The position numbers were made by a program, and so were the translations under genes. A model generated the notes under the pieces. The model worked only from the letters and a program-made list of their open reading frames with translations. It made no database searches and was not told the DNA's origin. DNA of 64,000 bases, from the NCBI GenBank assembly GCA_947184155.2, contig CAMXCT020006423.1:1-64000 (forward strand), written 5' to 3'. The stretch is from Cladocopium goreaui. Taxonomy: Eukaryota; Sar; Dinophyceae; Suessiales; Symbiodiniaceae. Positions 55,563-64,000 of the stretch are shown piece by piece (position 1 is the first letter of the stretch; every line of letters starts with the position of its first letter).

Positions 55563-56106
55563 TTGGAAGTGTAGGAGAACATCCAGCAGCATAGCATGAC
55601 GTATGTGTGGAAGTGCCAGAGAACATCCAGCAGCGTAGCATGACGTATGTGTGGAAGTGCTAGAGAACATCCAGCAGCGTAGCATGACGTATGTGTGGAA
55701 GTGCTAAAGAACATCCAGCAGCATAGCATGACGTACGTGTGGAAGTGCTAGGGAACATCCAGCAGCGTAACATAACGTATGTGTTGGAGTTCGAGAGAAC
55801 ATGCAGCAGCGTAGCATGACGTATGTGTGGAAGTGCTAAAGAACATCCAGCAGCGTAACATAACGTATGTGTTGAAGTTCTAGAGAACATCCAGCAGTGT
55901 AGCATGAGGTATGTGTGGAAGTGCTAGAGAACATCCAGCAGCGTAGCATGACGTATGTGCGGAAGTGCTAAAGAACATCCAGCAACGTAGCATGAGGTAT
56001 GTGTGGAAGTGCTAAAGAACATCCAGCAGCGTGGCATGACGTATGTGTGGAAGTGCTAGAGAACACCCAGCAGCGTAGCATGACGTATGTGTGGAAGTGC
56101 AAGAAC
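55563..56106 (+). repeat. 44-bp minisatellite, about 12 copies
   Basis: Unit AACATCCAGCAGCGTAGCATGACGTATGTGTGGAAGTGCTAGAG, written here in parts: AACATCCAGCAGCGTAGCAT + GACGTATGTGTGGAAGTGCT + AGAG. Copies are 85-100% identical, with recurrent variants (GTAACATAACG, TGTTGGAGTTC) shared by non-adjacent units, which points to higher-order duplication. The unit is not a multiple of three, so the minus-strand frames (CYAAGCS) are incidental. Confidence 0.97.
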
Positions 56107-56323
56107 ATTTACGGAGTAGAAGTCAAACAGAACGTTAGTACCCCACCCCACACCACACCACACCGCCCCCACCGCCGAAATATCAAGACGCCAAAATATC
56201 AACACGCGCCTGGCCTCTTACTGGCGTTGACACCAAAAACATGCATATAAAAAGTCGAAAATCGAGACATAAAGGAACAAATTACTAAGGCAACTGGGGT
56301 GTGCCGGGAGGTCTGGCGGTTTT

Positions 56324-56743
56324 TTGTCAATACAGAAGGATCTTGAAGCATCCTTGTTCAAGCGACAAAGGCAATGCTGCTGCCAACTGATGAAAATAGG
56401 AGGCCTACCTTGGTTTGCAAGTCATGCCTGGACCCCTTGTCTTGATCATAGATTTGTTTTAAAAAAGCTGCTGAAGAAACTTTGGTGTCGTTCCATTTCA
56501 GACAAGGAGGCCCCTGATCTTTTCACTGAAGCTTGCAACTGCACATCCAAAAAAGAATCAAAAGAACCACAAGGAGTCGCTAGTTCAAGTGAAGAAAAAA
56601 AAACACAAGCCACGGTGCATGGAGGAATGTTACCATTCACGCGGCAGTACGGAATCTCTCCCATACCTCGACTGGACTCAAAGATTCCAAGAATGTTTGA
56701 TAATGCAGCCATATCTCAGTATCTCTCATGGCTCAACGACTAA
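56324..56743 (+). CDS. Uninterrupted 139-codon plus-strand frame
   Basis: This is the only long plus-strand frame outside repeats with protein-like composition: KDLEASLFKRQRQCCC near the start, a charged middle, and SKIPRMFDNAAISQYLSWLN before TAA. It begins at a TTG, possibly after a TCAATACAG acceptor. No domain recognised. A retroelement remnant or an isolated exon of an oppositely oriented gene are both possible. Confidence 0.35.
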   Translation: MSIQKDLEASLFKRQRQCCCQLMKIGGLPWFASHAWTPCLDHRFVLKKLLKKLWCRSISDKEAPDLFTEACNCTSKKESKEPQGVASSSEEKKTQATVHGGMLPFTRQYGISPIPRLDSKIPRMFDNAAISQYLSWLND

Positions 56744-57171
56744 TCTTCCTCTGTTGTTTCGTGTTGTTTCCGCACATGACATCATATGACCCGATATGCT
56801 GAGATTTGCTGAGTCGCATTCCCTCGGATAAACGAGGCCATGGCAATACTCATGTGAACTCCAGCTGCTGCTCAGTGCCGCCATGTAAAACATGGGATCC
56901 GTGGCGTTGCTTCGTATGAAACCGGCTGCAATGATGCCGCTGTAGGTCGCCCAGTTGGTTGTGAGGCCGTTGTCCCCGGAGATAGTTTGCCCCAGAATTA
57001 AATAGCCTGGACGCGTTGTAGCCAAACGTGTCTCCAGTGCTTGATGCTATAAGAATGGAATGCCGGTCTTAATGGAATTGACAAAAAAATCAGATGCGAC
57101 GAAAGTATGCATTCAGAATTGCCCGAGTGTACTGTACACATCACATTGCAATGCGTGTATCCATATGCATG

Positions 57172-57380
57172 TATATTATATATATATATATATGTGTGTG
57201 TGTGCGCCCCTCTATATGCATTGTGTGTAATAAATGCAGTACACACACAGCACGCATGATATATATATATATATAATATATATATATATATATTATTATT
57301 ATTGTTGTTATTATTATTATTACTGTTATTATTATTGCCATTATTATTATTGTATATTATTGTCATTTTATTGTTACAAG
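57172..57380. repeat. TA/TG and TTA microsatellites
   Basis: (TA)n(TG)n at 57,176-57,206, (TA)n at 57,258-57,290, then (TTA)n with TTG and CTG variants to about 57,365. More TA runs follow at 57,470-57,515. Confidence 0.9.
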
Positions 57381-57576
57381 TATCATTATTTTATCATATA
57401 TGAATGATTAATGTATGCGTGTATGCAGTATACGTTCTATGCACAGTACAAATATGCGTGTATATATAATTACAATAATTATATATATATACGTATAATT
57501 ACGTATATATACTGTACATCGTCTCTGTACTGTTATGTGTTTGCTTCTTGTCCACTTCTAGGATTCACTGAGCATT

Positions 57577-57705
57577 TTAAGGAGCTCCAAGCGCAACCTG
57601 GTCGCGCCACTTAGCGAACACCTCTCCTGCAGCATCGGCATCGAAACAGCGGCGAAAGCACTCGTCCGGTCGGTGTCTAAGCACCACCTCATGTGGCATG
57701 TCTGG
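57577..57705 (-). CDS. C-terminal exon of an unrecognised gene
   Basis: After a GCTACAG acceptor, 42 residues (PDMPHEVVLRHRPDECFRRC, then FDADAAGEVFAKWRDQVALG) end in TAA 57,579. Composition is convincing; EVFAKWRDQV is helical. Two other frames are open too but much less protein-like. Confidence 0.5.
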   Translation of the reverse strand, partial: PDMPHEVVLRHRPDECFRRCFDADAAGEVFAKWRDQVALGAP

Positions 57706-58116
57706 CTGTAGCAGTTGCAAGGGTCACTGCAAAAATATGCGAAGATGGAACTTGAACACACGGAATGCGCAACTGCATCAGGCTAATACCACCGGTTTTT
57801 ATTTCACGCCAAAAAAAAACACCATTCAGAGATAAACTGATATTCTTAGTTCAAATTTCAGAAAACGGTGCAGCTGTCTTGTGCAAATGGAGTAGACGGT
57901 GCTTCCAGGATCACCAACCACGGCAGGCAGCGACTCTCGAATCACATGAGCGATCAGCCAGCAACCATACCAATGCACGGGGTACATGTAGGCCTTGCCG
58001 CTTATGCCTTTGCTCTCACCTCTGCTGATGAAGCTCTGCTATGTTGCTTCGGAAAGGATGCTCTGACTCTATGATGCTGAATTTAAAGGAATTCATATGT
58101 TTGATTATGTTTGTAT

Positions 58117-58500
58117 TTATCCGTGTGCCCCCTTTGGCAGGACATGCTTGTCAATGATAGCGGGATCATAGCGGAAAACCTGCAAACACCGTGAAGATCC
58201 TTGAAGTCTATCCAGAGACTGGTCACCATGGCGCGTCACAGATAGGAAGCCAAGCCGTCTCTCGAAAAACTGGAAGTCGTCTTCCAAAATCTCACGCTGG
58301 GTTCCCTTTTCACTAGAAACCAGCAGCGTCACAAACCAACAATCCCCGGCCGATCGCCGAAGCATGTCCAGCATGGTTGGACGGACAAACTTCAGGGAAC
58401 GGTAAAGGCTGGAAAGAAGAAGCCAAACTTTGGGCTTGCAGGTGATGTTGTAATGAACCTCAGCTGATGCGTCTTCTTCCAGGAGATTCGACACATGCAT
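58117..58500 (-). CDS. Uninterrupted 127-residue frame, unrecognised
   Basis: ATG 58,500 follows directly on an in-frame TGA. The product is well composed throughout: KPKVWLLLSSLYRSLKFVRP, RRSAGDCWFVTLLVSSEKG, FFERRLGFLSVTRHGDQS, FRYDPAIIDKHVLPKG. An exon candidate upstream (about 58,683-58,570) reads STVLEDGVAQFLQRWPAVRL and EHHNLKPSDMVPLQ and may be part of the same gene. No domain recognised; the true start could be upstream by splicing. Confidence 0.5.
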   Translation of the reverse strand: MHVSNLLEEDASAEVHYNITCKPKVWLLLSSLYRSLKFVRPTMLDMLRRSAGDCWFVTLLVSSEKGTQREILEDDFQFFERRLGFLSVTRHGDQSLDRLQGSSRCLQVFRYDPAIIDKHVLPKGAHG

Positions 58501-59149
58501 TCACATGTCATTATCCACACTGCATTCGCTACATCGTAGCTCAGCATTCATCAATGCCAAGATCTGCGAATGATCTGCAAAGGTACCATATCGGATGGTT
58601 TCAGGTTGTGGTGCTCCAAGCGCACAGCCGGCCAGCGCTGCAGAAACTGTGCAACTCCATCTTCCAAGACTGTGCTCCTTGGCTTGGACACACAAAAACG
58701 AAGAAACAAAGACACAGCGTTCTGAGGGGTTCTGATCAGACAAAAAAAAACACATTTCGAATGTTTCGGGTCATGGGCATTCTTCAGCTTGCAAGGCTCT
58801 TCTGCGCAACGGGCTAGCGTCAACCTATTTCCGTGCTGGATTCTCTCCGAACTATAAGGACAAAACATAACAAAACGAGCGAATCGATATCAAATTCGGG
58901 CAGTTGTCGCTTTGATGCTATGTTGTGCTGCTTCTTTGGCAGCTTGCCCTGAAGTTGTGGTCTGACCTGCGGTCACATCTGGTGAAGTGGTCGGAGTCGG
59001 TACATCTAGGCCTCCAAGGCCGCCAAGGCCTCACAGACAACTGCTTCGCGGGCCATTGTGTATCGCCCATGTACAAAAGTGGGTTCATTATGGTTCATTT
59101 CTACGTATCCTTTACCTTGCAATATGTTCCAATCAGATCCAACATGATC

Positions 59150-59364
59150 CAACAAGGATAACAAGGGACAAGTAACATACAAGAATGAAACACAGAAGCG
59201 CGGCTGGCACAGCCGCTGATTGTAGGCAAACACAAAGCCAACGCAGCGTCATCACATTGAAGACAGCCAGCCGGGGTGATGAAAGATTCAGATGCATGGC
59301 ACGACATGGCCACCGCAAGGAGCCATGGGGCTAAGTAGCCAGTGAAAGCATGTGAAAGCGGCAA
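59150..59364 (-). CDS. Possible secreted Cys-rich exon
   Basis: The frame LAPWLLAVAMSCHASESFIT resembles a signal peptide with cleavage site, then CLQCDDAALALCLPTISGC. Context is weak and the start is not defined. Another minus-strand frame just downstream (MAREAVVCEALAALEA, about 59,011-59,090) is also open. Confidence 0.3.
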
Positions 59365-59399
59365 TTTGCGGTGGATTGTCCAAATGGCAAGGCTTACCT

Positions 59400-60200
59400 C
59401 AACACAGTCAGCATTCTATTTCAAAGGGTCTTGACACTTAAAGCGTGAGCTGGTGCTAATTTTGAAATTGGTCTTGGCAGCAAGAGAAGGCAAGCGTCAT
59501 GGCGACATCGAATTTGTGCATTGTTCGATGCTGTGGTGGTTCGTCTAGGTGGGAAAGGGGCTGCAGATTGAGTTAAAACTTTGGAGCTGGCAGCCAAGCC
59601 AGAACCCGGCCAACCGCCTCAACAGATACAAGCCTTTAAAATGACTGAAGGACGCAAAAATAAGAATTACAACAGTCACAATGGAGCTTGACAATTATAT
59701 ATATATATTCATTCAATTATGTGTTTATTTATTTACTATTAATTTATTGATTTATTTATTCCTTCATATGTACAGTATATTGTTATATTCAATGGTACAT
59801 TGAAAAATATTGAAAATATACTGATTTTATATTGCGAATTATTGCGAATTATTGCGACATGCAAATCATGCAACGACCAATATATAGTGGACCACGACCA
59901 AAGCGGCCTTGATGCGATCGCCTGGCTTCACAGCAAGGCTGCAGTGCTTCTCCTCAGCACCTCGATCTGCCTCACTCGGAGCCGCAAAGAAAGTCACTTC
60001 AGTAACACTGGAGTCCCATGAATCAATGAAAATGAATGAAAATGAATGAACAATTCCCATGAGTTCATATGAAGTATGCATGAAGTATGCAATATGAATT
60101 GATATCACTTATATATATATATACATACGTGACATAATTCATGAGTGTCGTAAGTTTGCACAATTATATGTAATTATGCGATATTATTTATGTTTACATT
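59400..60200. other. Intergenic or intronic DNA, AT-rich
   Basis: TA and TTTA runs at 59,695-59,765, ATTGCGAA direct repeats at 59,833-59,856 and GAATGAAAAT repeats at 60,023-60,049. No exon I can support. Confidence 0.4.
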
Positions 60201-60209
60201 GTGTACATC

Positions 60210-60800
60210 TCAGATTGTGATGGCCATGAGCCACGCCTGGCGCTCCTCAGCAGTGTTCCACTGGGCCACTGGCGTCCTGCGAGAGCGCTGCAGGCAGACT
60301 TAGCACAACCCGACAAACAGATACGAAAAACATGTAGATGACATATGAATCAATATGATGCAATGCAGATTCAATGTAGGAGTGGGCGGAGAACTCAATG
60401 AGTAGATCATGTCCATCATATCATCATACAACATCATCATTTACATACTCAATCGCATTGGAAAAAATGATCTGTCTCTTTGGCTCGTCAAAGTAGTTTC
60501 GAGGCCTCTGTCTGGGATGCATGTCGATGTCTTCGATCACTAACCTCAGCCGGAACAACTCAATCCCAGTCCCAGACTTATCCATTGGGGGGCAAGCTAT
60601 GAGCTGAGGCAAGTTGCATTTCTAAAAGCTCAATTTCACTACATTCATTATATTCCAATATATTCCACGTCATTGCTTAGATTCGATGTAAAAAGTTGGT
60701 TTAAAGCATCAAGAAGGTGCAAAATGATCGGCCTTGATCTGGAGCTGTCTCGCTTCACCTGACGCCGCAAAACGGTCCGACCCTCAGAATTGAAGGGCGA
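60210..60800 (-). CDS. Pleckstrin-homology (PH) domain protein, C-terminal exons
   Basis: Exons 60800-60759 (SPFNSEGRTVLRRQ), 60603-60445 and 60287-60210 join in phase 0. The second carries ELFRLRLVIEDIDM and RQIIFSNAIEY; the third carries VAQWNTAEERQAWLMAI before TGA. A beta-strand-rich stretch ending in W-x-x-A-E-E-R-x-x-W-x-x-A-I is the signature of the PH-domain C-terminal helix, which binds phosphoinositides or protein partners at membranes. The domain ends six residues before the stop. A further upstream exon candidate is at 61394-61329. Confidence 0.6.
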
Positions 60801-61328
60801 CTGAAACGGCATACGGCGTATGCATCACTTGTCCAGCAGGGAAGCTTCGTGTTTGCAAGGAATCCTTTCTGATCATGCATGCTACTCTGCAGATCTCTGC
60901 TGATCAAGCAATCGAACTTATTTCTGATGGAAACACGCTGAGAACGTGCGCAACTTGGAGAAGAGACTGGGATGGAATGCAGCTTTGTGCAGCTCGTTCC
61001 CGATATAACTATGAATTTCATTAAATTTCCTTGACAATTGATTGGTCCTGGATATAAAATCTGCCGTGCCCCATTTCAATCCATGTTATACTTCTTGGAT
61101 CAACAAAACAGAGTCCAAGTTGAAATACACAATTTCGCATCCTTTGCGGCTGCAATATGCTGCAATGCTGTACCTATATTATAAACTATCAACACATCTG
61201 TCAATTTCCCACACCTATACATATCTATACTAGCAAATATCTATGAAATATCTATGACATATGAAATGTTCATTACATATTTGTGAAATATGTTTTTTTG
61301 TCTCAAACCTGTAGCAGAAATTCAGTAC

Positions 61329-61394
61329 CTCCAGGCCAAGTCGGGCCAAGGGGTCCGCATGGATCGTTGCCGGGCTGGGTTTGTCCAGTTGCAC
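61329..61394 (-). CDS. Exon candidate upstream of the PH exons
   Basis: Twenty-two codons, VQLDKPSPATIHADPLARLG then LE, between a CCTGAG edge and a GGAG/GTACTG donor; the frame is open upstream (NRYANLPE). Clearly protein-like and on the same strand as the PH gene. Confidence 0.5.
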
Positions 61395-61856
61395 CTCAGG
61401 AAGGTTGGCATATCGATTCGGATCGATTCAAATTGAAAAAATGAACATTCTTGAAATGTGTTTGGGTCTGTTTGGGTTGTTTAATGCATGCACTGCATAT
61501 GTTTTGAATTGTTGTTGTACTAATTATTAGGTTGTTTATTATGTATGTTTATATGTGTTTATGAAGTATGTCGTTCACTGCGATTTGACAAAGTGACATG
61601 TTTGGAAAGTGCTTTCTGCCGTATCCTACAATCATCATTCCCAATCATTTCCAACAGCAAAAGTCATCAATATCTTCCAATTCTTCTGTCCTTCCCATCG
61701 TTTCGTGCTTCAGCCGTTTCCCACGGGTTCCGTGGGAAAGGACCCGCCTTGAAGCGAGCAGAGGTGCCGCGAAGGTCACCGCGCTGGTGCATCAGATTCG
61801 CCTTCCAAATCGATCGTCACGAGTCACGATCGTCCAGCAAATATGTCATGTATAAT

Positions 61857-61857
61857 C

Positions 61858-61890
<33 letters not shown>

Positions 61891-61950
61891 TGTATGTATG
61901 TATGTATGTATGTATGTATGTATGTATGTATGTATGTATGTATGTGCGTG

Positions 61951-61983
<33 letters not shown>

Positions 61984-62130
61984 GTGCGTGTATGTATATA
62001 TATATGTATGTATGTATGTATGTGCGTGTATGTATATATATATATATATACATATATGTATGTATGTATGTATGTATGTGCGTGTATGTATATATATATA
62101 TATATGTATGTATGTATGTGCGTGTATGTA

Positions 62131-62161
<31 letters not shown>

Positions 62162-62319
62162 GCGTGTATGTATATATATATACATACATACATACATGTA
62201 TGTATGTATGTATGTATGTATACATGTATGTATATATATATATATGTATGTATGTATGTGCGTGTATGTATATATATGTATGTATGTATGTATGTGCGTG
62301 TATGTATATATATATATAC

Positions 62320-62352
<33 letters not shown>

Positions 62353-62720
62353 TGTATACATGTATGTATATATATATATGTATGTATGTATGTATACATG
62401 TATGTATATATATATATGTATGTATGTATGTGCGTGTATGTATATATATATGTGTATGTATGTATGTATGTGCGTGTATGTATATATATATGTATGTATG
62501 TATACATGTATATATATATGTATGTATGTATGTGCGTGTATGTATATATATATATATGTATGTATGTATGTATGTGCGTGTATGTATATATATGTATGTA
62601 TGTATGTGCGTGTATATATATATATGTATGTATGTATGTATACATGTATATATATATATATGTATGTATGTATGTATGTGCGTGTATGTATATATGTATG
62701 TATGTATGTATACATGTATA

Positions 62721-62751
<31 letters not shown>

Positions 62752-62975
62752 GCGTGTATGTATATATATATATATATGTATGTATGTATGTATGTGCGTG
62801 TATGTATATATATATACATGTATATATATATATATGTATGTATGTATGTGCGTGTATGTATATATATATATATGTATGTATGTATGTATGTGCGTGTATG
62901 TATATATATATGTATGTATGTATGTATACATGTATGTATGTATGTATGCATGCATGCATGTATGTAAGTAAGTAT
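61857..62975. repeat. 1.1-kb compound (TATG)n/(TA)n microsatellite with higher-order units
   Basis: Blocks of TATG are followed by GTGCGTGTATG and a TA run, and this 45-60 base composite is itself repeated about 20 times; some composites have TACATGTATG instead of the GTGCG part. Alternating purine-pyrimidine throughout. Long frames on both strands (Met/Cys/Tyr/Val or Ile/His/Thr/Tyr) arise from the repeat and are not genes. Confidence 0.98.
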
Positions 62976-62984
62976 GTATGTATG

Positions 62985-63058
62985 TATTGATGTCTGGCTG
63001 TCTGGCTGTCTGTCTGTCTGTCTGTCTGGCTGTCTGTATGTCTCTCTGTCTGTCTGAA

Positions 63059-63107
<49 letters not shown>

Positions 63108-63134
63108 GCCTGTGTCTGTCTGTCTGTGTCTCAA

Positions 63135-63168
<34 letters not shown>

Positions 63169-63172
63169 ACTA
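62985..63172. repeat. (GTCT)n microsatellite
   Basis: Nearly pure GTCT/CTGT tetranucleotide run with a few GGCT and GTGT variants, directly following the TATG array. Confidence 0.98.
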
Positions 63173-63192
63173 TCAAGTGCCTCCCGGAATCG

Positions 63193-63393
63193 TTATAATC
63201 CGCTGGCAAGATCTGGCCATTTATCTTGCTGCGTCTTTCTCTGTGCTATGAGTACTCGTCCTTGACGTAAATAGAACACGACAAGGTTGCCGGTTGATGA
63301 CTCATCAACCGTGAATGGAGTCACCATGTCAACTGCATCTCCTTTCCATGGTTCGTATATCGGGATCATACACTTGCACGCAATGATACACAA
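63193..63393 (-). CDS. Exon candidate of an unrecognised gene
   Basis: The frame reads CMIPIYEPWKGDAVDMVTPF, TVDESSTGNLVVFYLRQGRV and KTQQDKWPDLASGL to a TGA. Composition is good over about 60 residues. The upstream limit is not defined. Confidence 0.45.
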   Translation of the reverse strand: MCIIACKCMIPIYEPWKGDAVDMVTPFTVDESSTGNLVVFYLRQGRVLIAQRKTQQDKWPDLASGL

Positions 63394-63842
63394 TGTGCTG
63401 GTGTGTGCATGATACCCAGGTCTTCATATGCCTGTGATGGCAAGCTGCTGGCCCGCACACGCGACATGGCTCCAAGTCCACTTCAAGCGGTCCACCGGAG
63501 GGAAACCAACTGCAAACTAATGTTCAAAGAGTATCGAAAAGTGATGCTTGAGGTGATGTTTGTTGACTGCCAGCAGACATCAATAGACAAAATTAACGTT
63601 AACTGCACAAAAACCTCTACGAACACCCGTGCAATTCAAGCCCTTGGAACATCTTGCGATGTGTAACATTGCATTGTAATATCCACCTACCATCACCTAC
63701 CCATGAGCCAAGCTCACACACAAGCGGCCACGGAAAGTGTCTCTTGCTGGCTTCGTTCAGGATTGAACTCTCAAAAGGTTGTTGTGACTTCTGCTTCCAT
63801 GGGTGCTGAAGTGATTGGTAGTGGTGATGCTGACGGTGTTCT

Positions 63843-64000
63843 TCACAGCTTCAACTGCCCCGCAACCGCTTTCCCAACAGGGCCGGAGCTGGAGTTGAAT
63901 CTGAGACCAGCATCACTGCACCTCACTGCGATTTTTTTCCGGCCATCTGCTTGGGCCACCAGCCCATCTCCAATCTCCGTATAGTCAGCAGCTTTCTCGG
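63843..64000 (-). CDS. C-terminal exon, 5'-partial at window edge
   Basis: Open from the window edge: EKAADYTEIGDGLVAQADGR, KKIAVRCSDAGLRFNSSSGP, VGKAVAGQLKL, then TGA 63,845. Strongly protein-like and the only good frame here. Product unknown; the rest of the gene is to the right. Confidence 0.55.
   Translation of the reverse strand, partial: EKAADYTEIGDGLVAQADGRKKIAVRCSDAGLRFNSSSGPVGKAVAGQLKL

Noticed and set aside
55563..56106. CRISPR-like repeat array
   Set aside because: Units are head-to-tail with no unique spacers, and the genome is eukaryotic; it is a minisatellite.
61545..63209. Very long open frames (up to 481 residues) on both strands
   Set aside because: They are products of the TATG/TA/GTCT microsatellites and consist of a handful of residue types; no gene.

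Overview
This window looks like nuclear DNA of a dinoflagellate, most likely a Symbiodiniaceae-type alga. The evidence is: a Ty1/copia-type retroelement whose gag carries CCCH zinc fingers; two homology-anchored genes broken into short exons by introns that use GC and GA as well as GT donors; a protein with a two-part plastid targeting leader; abundant simple repeats; and interspersed repeats whose translations I recognise from dinoflagellate genomes. Nearly every supported coding segment is on the minus strand, as expected for the long unidirectional gene runs of dinoflagellates.

Layout. 1-15,435 (minus): one giant retroelement with three long reading frames. ORF1 (15,435-7,723) holds coiled coil, gag-like region, two CCCH fingers, protease, integrase and reverse transcriptase. 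ORF2 (7,703-3,228) holds RNase H, a methyltransferase-like domain and a long unknown tail. ORF3 (3,231-1) is open for 1,077 codons and runs off the left edge. A one-base frame shift separates ORF1 from ORF2, and an ATGA stop/start overlap joins ORF2 to ORF3. A degenerate spliced-leader match lies at 15,675-15,694. 16,793-22,062 (minus): a 13-exon gene for a plastid-targeted DUF4336 protein. 22,091-29,000 (minus): scattered exons of unrecognised genes and several simple repeats. 29,228-30,257 (minus): a complete five-exon RBX1 (RING-H2 subunit of cullin ligases). 30,260-34,800: further exon candidates. 34,950-40,800: repeat-rich block with a 51-bp coding-like tandem repeat, two inverted copies of a dinoflagellate repeat family, 1.5 kb of degenerate GGTTCCA repeats and nearly 1 kb of triplet repeats. 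41,054-54,500 (minus): exons of several genes, including a pentatricopeptide-repeat (PPR) protein and a cluster of related acidic exons. 55,563-56,106: a 44-bp minisatellite. 57,577-64,000 (minus): more exons, including a pleckstrin-homology (PH) protein, and 1.3 kb of compound microsatellite.

How sure. The retroelement, the DUF4336 gene and RBX1 are well supported, because motif order, splice phase and known family features agree. PPR and PH are good at domain level. Other exons were called from an open frame, a plausible acceptor and sensible amino-acid composition only. In the RBX1 locus an attractive but wrong exon chain also had matching phases, so these calls deserve caution. RNA-seq mapping would settle them.
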